The translations under genes and the position numbers were made by a program. Positions 51,723-60,752 of a stretch of DNA of 64,000 nt are shown in pieces. Every line of letters begins with the position of its first letter. The stretch's first letter is position 1. This DNA comes from Actinopolymorpha rutila (lineage in GTDB: Bacteria; Actinomycetota; Actinomycetes; Propionibacteriales; Actinopolymorphaceae): the NCBI RefSeq assembly GCF_013407855.1, contig NZ_JACBZH010000001.1, positions 3,100,001 to 3,164,000 of the forward strand, given 5' to 3'. The notes beneath the pieces were generated by a model. That model did not search any database. It was not told where the DNA came from and saw only the letters and a list, made by a program, of their open reading frames with translations.

Positions 51723-53372
51723 TCATCTGCCCGTGCCGGCGGAGCGCCCGGCGCCGAAGCGTTCCCGTGCCAGCAGCGGCCGGATCGCGCGTTCCACCTG
51801 CCCTCGGGAGAAGTACCCCCGGATGTCGTCGTGGCTCAGCGCGTTGCCGATCGGGCCGAGAACCATCGCCTGGTCCAGGGCGAGGTACCTCCGCGCGACG
51901 GTGCCGCTTCGTACGGCCACGGCGTCGTAGAAGCCGCCCGGCCCGTAGGAGTCGAAGTCGCGCTCCAGCCGGACCAGGTTGTCCACCGCCGCGTGCTGGG
52001 CGTACGGCAGGGCGAGGAACGACGCGTGCGGCGTCACCACGCCGTCGCCGAAGGGCTTGGCCGGCTGGGCGGGACGGCAGCCCTCGTACCCGAGGTCGAC
52101 GTCGGTGCCCTCCAGGTCGGAGGGGTAGCCGGTGGGGTCCATCCCCATGGCGTCCACTCCCCACGCCGCGTATCCGCCTCGCGGGTCGCTGGCGGGGGAG
52201 AAGCCCCAGTAGCCGTACTTCGCGTCGTTCAGCCCGTGTTCGATCTGTCCCTGGACATACGCGGGGTGGTTGAGGCCCCAGCTACGCGGTCCCCAGCGCT
52301 CCTCCGGCACGAACATCGCCGGCATCAGCGCCTCGAACATGTCGCCGCCCCAGGTCGGCACGAACCGCAGCCCGCGGTACTCGAAGGAGCCCTCGAACAC
52401 CGGCACCCCGAGGTAGCTGGTGGAGAAGCCGACGGGCCGCTGCTCGAGCCAGCTCCAGTCGCAGCTGGCCGGGAAGGTGCGGTAGGGGGCGTAGTAGTGC
52501 TTCGCGGGGATCTGCCCCATCGCGATGCCGATGTAGCTCGCGATCCGGGGCTCGGTGTTGAGGATGTCGTAGTGGTTGCACGTGTACCACACGTCCGGGC
52601 CGCGGTCGCGGTAGTTGCCGGTCACCGAGCACCCGGGTGGCTCCTTGTCCCAGAAGCCCCCGCGGAGCAGCCCCGCCGGGAAGTCGGCGCCCCTGCCCTG
52701 CGGGTCGTAGAAGAAGCCGAAGTCCATCCGGTCCAGCAGGTGCTGGGCCTGTGCGGCACGGGACGGCATCGCACTGCGTACGACCATGAGGGCGGCGGCG
52801 AGCCAGCCGTTGTCCACCGAGGACAGGAACGGGTGGACGACGCTTCCGTCCTCGGGCCACTCGCGCAGGACGGCGCCGGTGGCCGGGTCGTACCAGTTGT
52901 AGAACATGCCGGACGGCTCGTGGAAGGACAGCCGGCCGAGGGTGTCCAGCGTCTGCCGTACCCGGCTGTCGGCCTCCCGGGCACTGACCACGCCCAGGTC
53001 CCGGGCGGCGACGGTGCTCCACAGATAGCCGCCGACGTTCGTCGGCGAGGTGTAGCCGCTGCGGGTGGCGGGGCTCAGGTCACCGCCGATGTAGTCCGCC
53101 GGCAACCCGGTGGACGGGACGACCATCGCGTCGAAGGACCGCCAGGTGTCCCGGGCGTAGCGCAGGAGGGTCTGCCGTTCGGCCGGAAGGTTGGCGTCGC
53201 TCACGGACTGCTCCCCAGCCTGGGCGGCGGCGTGGTCGGAAGGCTGGACAGCGGTCTGAACGGCGGTCCGTACGGTCCGGCTGGTAGCCGGTTCGGCGGC
53301 CAGTGCGGGGGTGGCCCCCGCGACCGACAGGGCCAGGAGGAGGGGGACGGCGGTGCGCTTCCAGCGAGCCAT
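51723..53372 (-). CDS. Secreted glycoamylase-domain protein (GH144-like)
   Basis: A 549-residue exported protein. The Sec signal peptide is at 1-26 (MARWKRTAVPLLLALSVAGATPALA). The mature part matches the bacterial Glycoamylase domain (alpha/alpha toroid): TSPTNVGGYLWSTVAARDLG, LSFHEPSGMFYNWYDPATG, FLSSVDNGWLAAALMV, FEYRGLRFVPTWGGDMFEALMP, WGFSPASDP and DGVVTPHASFLALPYA. Homologues include endo-beta-1,2-glucanases of GH144, so cyclic or linear glucan degradation is likely but not certain. The linker after the signal peptide is Thr/Val/Gln/Ala-rich. ATG at 53372 with GGAGAGG. Confidence 0.85.
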   Translation of the reverse strand: MARWKRTAVPLLLALSVAGATPALAAEPATSRTVRTAVQTAVQPSDHAAAQAGEQSVSDANLPAERQTLLRYARDTWRSFDAMVVPSTGLPADYIGGDLSPATRSGYTSPTNVGGYLWSTVAARDLGVVSAREADSRVRQTLDTLGRLSFHEPSGMFYNWYDPATGAVLREWPEDGSVVHPFLSSVDNGWLAAALMVVRSAMPSRAAQAQHLLDRMDFGFFYDPQGRGADFPAGLLRGGFWDKEPPGCSVTGNYRDRGPDVWYTCNHYDILNTEPRIASYIGIAMGQIPAKHYYAPYRTFPASCDWSWLEQRPVGFSTSYLGVPVFEGSFEYRGLRFVPTWGGDMFEALMPAMFVPEERWGPRSWGLNHPAYVQGQIEHGLNDAKYGYWGFSPASDPRGGYAAWGVDAMGMDPTGYPSDLEGTDVDLGYEGCRPAQPAKPFGDGVVTPHASFLALPYAQHAAVDNLVRLERDFDSYGPGGFYDAVAVRSGTVARRYLALDQAMVLGPIGNALSHDDIRGYFSRGQVERAIRPLLARERFGAGRSAGTGR

Positions 53373-53541
53373 GGCGGCGTCCTCTCCGGGCCGCGCGGGC
53401 GGACCGACCACCGGAGCGCTCCGCGCCGATCGACGCCGAGTATGGCCGCAGAGCCGCGGCCGGAGAAGAGGCTGCGCGGGACCGGAGGCGACCGGTCCCG
53501 GACGGGAGGCGGCCGCGGCAACCTTCCCTGGACACGAAACG

Positions 53542-53565
53542 GCCGGTCACCAGGTGGTGACCGGC
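53542..53565. terminator. Hairpin in the gap between GH144-like and DUF7455 genes
   Basis: A perfect 10-bp stem GCCGGTCACC (53542-53551) with 53556-53565 and an AGGT loop. Probably a second terminator for the minus-strand DUF7455 transcript. Confidence 0.55.
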
Positions 53566-53584
53566 GCGTTCACGTGTGTGGGTG

Positions 53585-53608
53585 GTGTGCGGCCTCGTCG
53601 CCGCACAC
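53585..53608 (-). terminator. Terminator after DUF7455 gene
   Basis: A perfect 9-bp stem GTGTGCGGC (53585-53593) with GCCGCACAC (53600-53608), 11 bp after the stop on the minus strand. Confidence 0.7.
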
Positions 53609-53619
53609 AGCACGGTTTC

Positions 53620-53826
53620 CTAGTTGGGATTGTCCGCCGCGAGCCGGTTGGTCTCGTCGTGGATGTCGGACGCGACCTCCCGGAGCTTCTCCGAGTGCTC
53701 GCGTCCGTGGTGTCCGCAGAACAGCAGCTCACCGCCGGACGCAAGGGACACCCGGACGTAAGCCTGGGCGCCACAGCGGTCGCAACGGTCCGCGGCCGAG
53801 AGCGGTGTGGCAACTGCAGCAGTCAC
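53620..53826 (-). CDS. DUF7455 zinc-ribbon-like small protein
   Basis: A 68-residue protein with a probable zinc site: DRCDRCGAQAYVRV and LLFCGHHGREH (Cys pair plus Cys/His cluster), then a helical tail (LREVASDIHDETNRLA). It is a conserved actinobacterial family of unknown function, often near sigA and parE as here. GTG at 53826 overlaps the stop of a small upstream gene (GTGA). GGAGTGAAG serves as the ribosome binding site. Confidence 0.85.
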   Translation of the reverse strand: MTAAVATPLSAADRCDRCGAQAYVRVSLASGGELLFCGHHGREHSEKLREVASDIHDETNRLAADNPN

Positions 53827-54026
53827 GTGATCTTCACTCCGATCCGTCGGGGACTCCACTCCAGCAACATCAAACCAGGTGCATCGTGTTCCCGTTCCCG
53901 CAGATCTGCCCCCCAGAGGCGGGCGACCTCACCGGCCAGGACACGTGCCATGTGGTCAACGTACTGCGGGATCGGCGCATGCGCCCGGCCCGGTCCCGCG
54001 AGGTACGGGACCTTTGGCAGCGGCAT
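53823..54026 (-). CDS. Small hypothetical protein overlapping DUF7455 start
   Basis: A 67-residue candidate gene. It starts MPLPKVPYLAGPG at ATG 54026 with GAGGGG about 12 nt upstream and continues as a helical segment (QYVDHMARVLAGEVARLWGADLRERE). Its TGA overlaps the DUF7455 GTG in the pattern typical of coupled actinobacterial genes. The last 42 residues (from the internal ATG at 53951) could alone be the product. G/C at third positions is fairly high but lower than in neighbours near its end. No family recognised; the existence of the gene rests on the overlap and ribosome binding site. Confidence 0.5.
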   Translation of the reverse strand: MPLPKVPYLAGPGRAHAPIPQYVDHMARVLAGEVARLWGADLREREHDAPGLMLLEWSPRRIGVKIT

Positions 54027-54104
54027 CGGGCCGTTTCGCCCCTCGGTGGTGTGGTCAACGTCACAGTGGCGTACGCGGGGACCCGGCGGCACGGAAACGG
54101 ACTT

Positions 54105-54120
54105 TCCTCCGATCGGAGGA
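54105..54120. promoter_or_regulatory. Perfect 16-bp palindrome upstream of parE
   Basis: TCCTCCGATCGGAGGA is a perfect palindrome located 162 bp before the parE start and 79 bp before the divergent small gene. It is a plausible operator in the divergent region. Confidence 0.4.
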
Positions 54121-54281
54121 TCATTCGGACACGCGAAGATCACGTCCCATGGGTCGGCGGCGTGGGAGTGGGCCACTGTCGGAGGCCCTCGGTAGCCTGA
54201 CATTCGCATCGGCGGCCATTTCCAGCACGGCGGCCGGATGCCACTGAAAGCAACTGTATCGACACGGAGAGGAGTCGTCGG

Positions 54282-56360
54282 TTGACTCGGCCCGCGGATC
54301 TGGACCACTCCGGCTACACCGCCCAGCACCTCACGGTTCTCGAGGGCCTCGAGGCGGTGCGCAAGCGGCCGGGGATGTACATCGGGTCCACCGACACCCG
54401 TGGTCTGATGCACTGCCTCTGGGAGCCGATCGACAACGCCGTCGACGAGGCGCTTGCCGGCGCCTGCACCCGTATCGACGTCATCCTGCACGCCGACGGG
54501 TCGGCCGAGGTACGCGACGACGGCCGCGGCATCCCGGTCGACATCGAGCCGCGCACCAAGCTGTCCGGCGTCGAGGTCGTGTTCACCCGGCTGCACGCCG
54601 GCGGCAAGTTCGGCGGCATCTCCTACACCGCCTCCGGCGGCCTGCACGGCGTCGGCGCCTCGGTGATCAACGCGCTGTCCGCCCGCCTCGACGTCGAGGT
54701 CGACCGCTCGCCCGCGAAGTGGGGGATGAGCTTCCGGCGTGGCGTGCCCGGCACGTTCGCCGGCGACGGGCCGCGGGCGTCCTTCTCCAAGGGCTCGGGC
54801 CTCGCCAAGATCGGCCGGGTCAAGCGGGGTACGACCGGTACGCGGGTGCGCTTCTGGCCCGACCGGCAGATCTTCACCAAGGACGCCACGTTCGTCTTCG
54901 ACGAGCTCGCCACCCGGGCCCGGCAGACGTCCTTCCTGGTGCCCGGCCTGGAGGTGGTGGTCCGGGACGAGCGCGAAGCCGAGGTCCGGGAGGAGAGCTT
55001 CCGGCACGACGGCGGCATCGCGGAGTACTGCGAGTACCTCGCCACCGACGAAGGCGTGACCGACGTGCTCCGGCTGCAGGGCGGCGGTCACTTCACCGAG
55101 ACCGTGCCGGTGCTCGACGACCAGGGCCACCTGACCCCGCGCGACGTCGAGCGCGACCTCGCGGTGGACGTCGCGATGCGGTGGGGCACCGGATACGAGA
55201 CGGAGATCCGGTCGTTCGTCAACGTCATCTCCACGCCCAAGGGCGGCACGCACGTGCAGGGCTTCGAGCGCGCGCTCGGCAAGACGTTCAACGACGCCCT
55301 CAAGACCACCCGCGTCCTGCGGGCGAGCGAGCCCGACGTCACCAAGGACGACATCCTGGAGGGGCTCACCGCGGTCGTCACGGTCCGGCTGGCCGAGCCG
55401 CAGTTCGAGGGCCAGACCAAGGAGGTGCTCGGCACGCCCGCGGCGGCCAGGATCGTGTCCGACGTCGTACGCAGGGAGCTCAAGACCTTCCTCACCTCCT
55501 CCAAGCGGGGCGAGAAGCAGCAGGCTCGCGCGGTGCTGGACAAGGTCGCCTCCGCCGCCCGGGCCCGGCTCGCCGCCCGCCAGCACCGCGATGCCCAGCG
55601 ACGTAAGAACGCGCTGGAGTCGTCGGCGTTGCCGGCCAAGCTCGCCGACTGCCGTTCCTCCTCCGCCGACAACACGGAGCTGTTCATCGTCGAGGGCGAC
55701 TCCGCGCTCGGCACCGCGAAGCTGGCCCGCAACGCGGAGTTCCAGGCACTGCTGCCGATCCGCGGCAAGATCCTGAACGTCCAGAAGGCGTCCGTCTCGG
55801 ACATGCTGAAGAACGCCGAGTGCGCGGCCATCATCCAGGTGGTCGGTGCGGGTTCGGGTCGCACCTTCGACCTGGACGCCGCGCGCTACGGCAAGATCAT
55901 CTTCATGGCCGACGCCGACTCCGACGGCGCGCACATCCGCTGCCTGCTGGCCACGTTGTTCTGGCGCTACATGCGGCCCCTGGTCGAGGCCGGCCGGGTC
56001 TACACCGCCGTTCCGCCACTGCACCGGTTCGAGCTCACCAACCCCAAGAAGGGGCAGAGCAAGTTCCTCTACACCTACTCCGACGCGGAGTACCAGCGCA
56101 CCTGCGTGCAGCTGGAGAAGAAGGGCGTCCGCTGGAAGAACCCGCCTCAGCGTTACAAGGGCCTGGGGGAAATGGACGCCGACCAGCTCGCCGAGACGAC
56201 GATGGATCCCCGCCACCGCACCCTGCGCCGGCTCACCATGGCCGGGGCCGAGGAGTCCGACCGGGTGTTCGACCTGCTGATGGGCAACGACGTGGCGCCC
56301 CGGCGGGAGTTCCTGGTGGCGAACGCCTATGAGCTGGACGACGCGCGTATCGACGCCTGA
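54282..56360 (+). CDS. parE: DNA topoisomerase IV subunit B
   Basis: A 692-residue GHKL ATPase subunit of a type II topoisomerase that decatenates replicated chromosomes. It has LEAVRKRPGMYIGS, EPIDNAVDEALAG (ATP-binding Asn), DDGRGIPVD, GGLHGVGASVINALS, the TOPRIM residues in IVEGDSALG and FMADADSDGAHI, and the C-terminal RYKGLGEMDADQL. It is shorter than GyrB of E. coli and paired with the A subunit at 57.4 kb rather than at the origin, supporting ParE over GyrB. TTG at 54282 with GAGAGGAG upstream. Its last codons begin a 26-bp degenerate repeat. Confidence 0.92.
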   Translation: MTRPADLDHSGYTAQHLTVLEGLEAVRKRPGMYIGSTDTRGLMHCLWEPIDNAVDEALAGACTRIDVILHADGSAEVRDDGRGIPVDIEPRTKLSGVEVVFTRLHAGGKFGGISYTASGGLHGVGASVINALSARLDVEVDRSPAKWGMSFRRGVPGTFAGDGPRASFSKGSGLAKIGRVKRGTTGTRVRFWPDRQIFTKDATFVFDELATRARQTSFLVPGLEVVVRDEREAEVREESFRHDGGIAEYCEYLATDEGVTDVLRLQGGGHFTETVPVLDDQGHLTPRDVERDLAVDVAMRWGTGYETEIRSFVNVISTPKGGTHVQGFERALGKTFNDALKTTRVLRASEPDVTKDDILEGLTAVVTVRLAEPQFEGQTKEVLGTPAAARIVSDVVRRELKTFLTSSKRGEKQQARAVLDKVASAARARLAARQHRDAQRRKNALESSALPAKLADCRSSSADNTELFIVEGDSALGTAKLARNAEFQALLPIRGKILNVQKASVSDMLKNAECAAIIQVVGAGSGRTFDLDAARYGKIIFMADADSDGAHIRCLLATLFWRYMRPLVEAGRVYTAVPPLHRFELTNPKKGQSKFLYTYSDAEYQRTCVQLEKKGVRWKNPPQRYKGLGEMDADQLAETTMDPRHRTLRRLTMAGAEESDRVFDLLMGNDVAPRREFLVANAYELDDARIDA

Positions 56361-56426
56361 CGTCGACACTCGCCATCGACGCCTGATGTCGACGGCCGAC
56401 ATCGACGGCTGATCCGGCGGCGAGGC
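56349..56426. repeat. 26-bp degenerate tandem repeat over the parE stop
   Basis: Units begin ATCGACGCCTGA at 56349 and 56375 and ATCGACGGCTGA at 56401. The first two share 19 of their first 20 bases or so. The parE stop (56358-56360) is in the first unit. Confidence 0.8.
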
Positions 56427-56486
56427 CCTTTACCGCGTGCGACCGATCGGGCACGGTGGTCATCCGACAAGAAGGGGGACCACCGT

Positions 56487-57389
56487 GCCGGACTCTGCAA
56501 GTCGGTACGCCCCAACGTCGTGCTGACCTGTGTCGAGGTGTCCGGGCTGCTGTTCATCATCGTGATCGGTGCGATCGCGGTTCTTCGGGGAGTCGGCGAC
56601 CCGGGCAGGTCGTTCGAGTTCAGCTCCGACGGCAACCCGTTCGGGCTGGTGGTGAGCGGCGCGGCGCTGGCGTTCTTCGCCCTGGTGGGGTTCGAGGACT
56701 CGGTCAACATGGCGGAGGAGACCCACAACCCGCAGCGGGTCTTTCCCCGGGCGCTGTTCCTCGGCATCTCCATCACCGGCGTCATCTACATGCTGGTGGC
56801 GTTCATCGCGACCAGCCTGGTGCCGCTGGACACCTGAGCGCGTCCGACGGCCCGTTGCTGGAGGTGGTCCGCGTCGGTGCCGACTGGCTGCCGCTCGCGG
56901 CGTTCTCCTTCGTCGCGTTGTTCGCGGTGACGAACTCCGCCCTCATCAACATGCTGATGGCGTTCGCGCCTGGTCTACGGCATGTCCCGGGAGCGGATCG
57001 TTCCCCGGGCGCTCGGCGTCGTGCACCGGACCCGGCGCACTCCGTGGGCGGCCATCGTGTTCACCTCGGTGCTCGCCGTCGGCCTGGCCGCGTGGGGTGG
57101 GGTCAGCCAGCTTGGCGGCACCACCGCGCTGCTCCTGCTGTGTGTCTTCACGCTGGTCAACGCCGCGGTGCTGGTCCTGCGCCGGGGCCAGGTGGAGCAC
57201 CGGCACTACCCCGCGCCGACGGTGTTCCCGGTGCTCGGGATCGTCTGCTGTGCCTACCTGGCCACACCGTGGAGCGGGCGCGACCCACAGGAGTACACCA
57301 TCGCGGGCGTGCTGCTCGCGATCGGTCTGGTCCTGTGGCTGGCCACCTGGGCGGGGCGGAGGTTGGGCAGCGCCTCGGCCCGGTCCTGA
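56487..57389 (+). pseudogene. Decayed APC family amino-acid permease
   Basis: The remnant of an APC-superfamily transporter. Similarity starts around RPNVVLTCVEVSGLLFIIV; roughly the first 170 residues (transmembrane segments 1-5) are missing. Three consecutive frames hold the rest. The first runs to VPLDT-stop (56837). After a one-base deletion near 56834, LSASDGPLLEVVRVGADWLPLAAF continues in another frame. After a one-base insertion near 56961, LVYGMSRERIVPRALG returns to the original phase and runs to 57389. The later membrane segments are otherwise well preserved, so decay looks recent. Sequencing errors could explain the shifts but not the missing 5' part. The stop is in a 14-bp tandem repeat. 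Confidence 0.8.
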
Positions 57390-57406
57390 CCACCCGGTCC
57401 TGACCA
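57379..57406. repeat. Perfect 14-bp tandem duplication over the permease stop
   Basis: CCCGGTCCTGACCA is present twice head-to-tail (57379-57392 and 57393-57406). The TGA of the permease remnant is in the first copy. Confidence 0.85.
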
Positions 57407-57416
57407 TCGGCTGGGG

Positions 57417-59864
57417 TCAGACGAGCGGGCCGCCGACGGCAGCGATCGGCTTGGTGGACGGCTCGCCCGAGCCGTCCCGCCGCCCGGTCGCGGCCGGCAA
57501 CGGCACCGCCGCTCCGGCGGCGGTGGCCGCCCGCGCGGGCGCCGGCCCGGCCCAGGCCAACTGGATGACCTCCTCGCCCTTGAGGAACCGGTGACAGCGC
57601 ACCCCTCCGGTCGCACGTCCCTTGGCCGGGTATTCGCTGTAGGGGGCGACCTTGAGCGAGCCGCCGTCCATCCCTGGCAGCGCGGACGTCGAGCCGGCCA
57701 CGGTGACCACGACGGCCTCCTGGTCGGCGGGCACGGCGCCGAAGAAGACCACCCGGGCCTTCGCGCCGAGCCGGATCCCGCTCACCCCGCCGGCGGTCCG
57801 GCCCTGCGGGCGTACGGCACCGGCGGAGAAGCGCAGCAGCTGGGCGTCACTGGTGACGAAGACCAGGTCCTCCTCGCCGGTGCGCAGCTCGGCCGCGCCG
57901 ACCACCTCATCGCCGGCCTTGAGGGTGATGACCTCCCAGGCGTCGCGGTTGGCCAGGTGATCGGGTGCGAGCCGCTTGACCACGCCGGCGGCCGTGCCCA
58001 GTGCCAGGCCGGGGGAGTCGGGGTCGAGGGTGGTGAGGCACAGGCCGCGTTCACCCTTGTCCAGGGAGACGAACTCGCTCAGCGGCGCGCCGCCCTGGAG
58101 GTTGGGGACGTGGGCGGTCGGCGGGAGTGCCGGCATGTCCAGCACGTTCAGCCGCACCAGCCGCCCGCTACTGGTGACCAGGCCGACCTGACCTCGCGCG
58201 GTGCCGCGTACGGCGGACACCACGACGTCGTGCTTGGCGCGCGAGCCCTCGGTGGGCAGCGGGTCGGCACCGGTGGTGCGGGCCATCAGCCCGGTGGAGG
58301 ACAGCAGCACCCAGCACGGGTCGTCGGCCACCTCCAGCGGCACCGTGCTGGTGACCGCGTGCCCGGACGACTCCAGCAGCACGGTGCGGCGTTCGGTGCC
58401 GTAGGCGTTGGCCATCTCGGTCAGCTCACCAGACACCAGCCGCTTCAGCAGGCGCTCGTCCTCCAGGATCGCGGAGAGCTCCTCGATGTCCTTCTCCAGC
58501 GAGGACTTCTCCTTCTCCAGCTCGATGCGGGAGAACTTCGTCAGCCGGCGAAGCTGCATGTCGAGGATGTACTGCGCCTGGATCTCGGTGAGGTCGAAGA
58601 CGTTCATCAACCGGTCCTTCGCCTGGCCGGCGTCGTCGCTGCCGCGAACGATCTGGATGACCTCGTCGATGTCGATGATGGCGAGCAGCAGGCCCTCGAC
58701 CAGGTGCAGCCGGTCGGAGGCCTTGGTCAGCCGGAACGTCGTGCGCCGCCGGGTGACGTCGTAGCGGTGGCCGAGGTAGACCTCCAGCAGCTGCTTGAGC
58801 CCGAGCGTGCGCGGCTGGCCGTCGACCAGGGCGACGTTGTTGATGTTGAACGACTCCTCCATCGGCGTGAGCTTGTAGAGCTGCTCGAGGATCGCCTCTG
58901 GGTGGAAGCCGTTCTTGATCTCGATGACGAGTCGGAGCCCGTGCGCGCGGTCGGTGAGGTCCTTCAGGTCGGCGATGCCCTGCAGCTTCTTGGACTGGAC
59001 GAGCTGCTTGATGCGCTCCATGACCCGCTCGGGGCCGACATTGTAGGGGAGCTCGGTGACGATCAGGCCCTTGCGCCGGGGCGTCACGTTGTCGATCCGG
59101 ACCGTGGCGCGCATCTTGAACGCGCCCCGCCCGGTCTCGTAGGCGTCCCGGATGCCGGCCAGGCCCACGATCTTGCCGCCGGTGGGCAGGTCGGGGCCGG
59201 GGATGTAGCGCATCAGGTCGTCGAGGCTCGAGCTCGGCTTCTTGATCAGCTGCCGGAGCGCCTGGACCACCTCGACAAGGTTGTGCGGCGCCATGTTGGT
59301 GGCCATGCCCACCGCGATCCCGGAGGCGCCGTTGACCAGCAGGTTGGGGATCGCCGCCGGCAGGACCTGCGGCTCGCTCTCCTGGCCGTCGTAGTTGGGC
59401 TTCCAGTCGACGACGTCCTCGTCCAGGGACCCGGTCATCGCCAGCGCCGGCGCGGCCATCCGGCACTCGGTGTAGCGCATCGCGGCGGGGCTGTCGTCGT
59501 GGGAGCCGAAGTTGCCGTGGCCGTCGATCAGCGGCACCCGCATCGCGAACGGCTGGGCCATCCGGACCAGCGCGTCGTAGATCGCGCTGTCGCCGTGCGG
59601 GTGCAACTTACCCATCACCTCACCGACCACCCGCGCGCTCTTGACGTGTGCGCGGTCGGGGCGCAGCCCCATGTCGGACATGGTGTAGAGGATCCGCCGC
59701 TGCACCGGCTTGAGGCCGTCACGGGCGTCGGGCAGCGCCCGGGTGTAGATCACCGAATAGGCGTATTCGAGGAAGCTCGTACGCATCTCGTCGCCGACGT
59801 CGATGTCGCTGATCTGCTCCTCGAAGTCGTCCGGGGGCGGCAGCTCGGTCTTGCTACGGGCCAT
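57417..59864 (-). CDS. parC: DNA topoisomerase IV subunit A
   Basis: An 815-residue type IIA topoisomerase breakage-reunion subunit. It has [20 protein letters not shown], the quinolone-resistance region [19 protein letters not shown] with Ser93 (susceptible-type serine), catalytic Tyr131 in [10 protein letters not shown], and [11 protein letters not shown]. The C-terminal beta-pinwheel (about 500-780) has degenerate rather than strict GyrA-box motifs, fitting ParC. ATG at 59864 has AGGAG about 12 nt upstream; GTG at 59876 is possible but leaves no spacing. Convergent with parE across the permease remnant. Confidence 0.93.
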   Translation of the reverse strand: MARSKTELPPPDDFEEQISDIDVGDEMRTSFLEYAYSVIYTRALPDARDGLKPVQRRILYTMSDMGLRPDRAHVKSARVVGEVMGKLHPHGDSAIYDALVRMAQPFAMRVPLIDGHGNFGSHDDSPAAMRYTECRMAAPALAMTGSLDEDVVDWKPNYDGQESEPQVLPAAIPNLLVNGASGIAVGMATNMAPHNLVEVVQALRQLIKKPSSSLDDLMRYIPGPDLPTGGKIVGLAGIRDAYETGRGAFKMRATVRIDNVTPRRKGLIVTELPYNVGPERVMERIKQLVQSKKLQGIADLKDLTDRAHGLRLVIEIKNGFHPEAILEQLYKLTPMEESFNINNVALVDGQPRTLGLKQLLEVYLGHRYDVTRRRTTFRLTKASDRLHLVEGLLLAIIDIDEVIQIVRGSDDAGQAKDRLMNVFDLTEIQAQYILDMQLRRLTKFSRIELEKEKSSLEKDIEELSAILEDERLLKRLVSGELTEMANAYGTERRTVLLESSGHAVTSTVPLEVADDPCWVLLSSTGLMARTTGADPLPTEGSRAKHDVVVSAVRGTARGQVGLVTSSGRLVRLNVLDMPALPPTAHVPNLQGGAPLSEFVSLDKGERGLCLTTLDPDSPGLALGTAAGVVKRLAPDHLANRDAWEVITLKAGDEVVGAAELRTGEEDLVFVTSDAQLLRFSAGAVRPQGRTAGGVSGIRLGAKARVVFFGAVPADQEAVVVTVAGSTSALPGMDGGSLKVAPYSEYPAKGRATGGVRCHRFLKGEEVIQLAWAGPAPARAATAAGAAVPLPAATGRRDGSGEPSTKPIAAVGGPLV

Positions 59865-59986
59865 ACGGGCGTGCACTCCTCAGGGTCAGGCGAGGTCGAA
59901 CCAGGTGGCTGGGGTCCACTCGGAATGGTCCCACCCACCACCGACAGTGCCACACAGCGACTCGCGGGCGGCGGCGCCCGCTCTGG

Positions 59987-60736
59987 TCAGGGCGCCGGCC
60001 GGGGGAACGGCGCGGCCGCCGCGACGAGCTCGGTGACCAGCACGATCGAGGCTGCCTCCACCGCGAGCAGGCACACCAGCACGACCAGCTGGAACGCCGC
60101 CGCCCGCAGCGGCGAGGCGCCGCCGAGGACCATCCCGACGAACGTGCCGGGCAGGGTCACCAGGCCGACCGTACGGGTCTGGTCGAGCGCGGGCAGCAGG
60201 GCGTCCGCCCCGGCCCGCCCGGCGATCTCGCGGTACGCCTGCCGCGGGGTCAGCCCGACGGTCATCGCCGCCTCGACCTCGCCCCAGCGGCCGCGGAGCT
60301 CGGCCAGCACCCGCCGGCCGGCCAGGGTGGTGGCCGACATCGCCCCGCCGACCAGGATGCCGCCGAGGGGGAGGAGGGTGGCCGGGTTCGCCGGGACGCT
60401 GCGGGTCAGCAGGAGGAGGACGAGGACCGGTGTCGCGGGTACGACGATCGCGGCACCTGCCCGTGCCCAGGCGTCCGGCAGTCCGCGCAGCCGCCGGCCG
60501 CTGGTGAAGGTCGCGACCCCGGCCATCAGGACGAGGAATGCCAGCGTCCCGGCGTACGACGAAAGCGCGAAGCCGACCACGAGCCCGACCGCGGCGAGCT
60601 GGACGATCGCGCGGCCGACGGCGAGCGGGAGGGCGCGCTGGTGGCCGAGGCCGCCGAGCCTCGACAGCAGTGCGGCGAGACCGGCCAGGACCGGGAGGAG
60701 CACGAGGGTCGCGGGACCCAGGCCGACGGAGCGCAT
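59987..60736 (-). CDS. FetB/UPF0014 family permease
   Basis: A 249-residue membrane protein with about seven hydrophobic segments. It resembles the permease of the FetAB iron exporter: LGGLGHQRALPLAVGRAIVQLAAVGLVVG, GGILVGGAMSATTLAGRRVLAEL, TVGLTPRQAYREIAGRAGADALLPALDQTRTVGLVTLPGTFVGMVLGGASPL. E. coli FetB needs the ATPase FetA; no ATPase gene is adjacent here. ATG at 60736 is divergent from, and only a few bases away from, the GNAT gene start. Confidence 0.82.
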   Translation of the reverse strand: MRSVGLGPATLVLLPVLAGLAALLSRLGGLGHQRALPLAVGRAIVQLAAVGLVVGFALSSYAGTLAFLVLMAGVATFTSGRRLRGLPDAWARAGAAIVVPATPVLVLLLLTRSVPANPATLLPLGGILVGGAMSATTLAGRRVLAELRGRWGEVEAAMTVGLTPRQAYREIAGRAGADALLPALDQTRTVGLVTLPGTFVGMVLGGASPLRAAAFQLVVLVCLLAVEAASIVLVTELVAAAAPFPRPAP

Positions 60737-60752
60737 GGGACAGGATGGACCC

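Noticed and set aside
53823..56402. An 859-codon open frame on the minus strand opposite parE
   Set aside because: Mostly His/Gly/Asp/Val shadow sequence of parE. Only the last 67 codons were kept as a possible gene.
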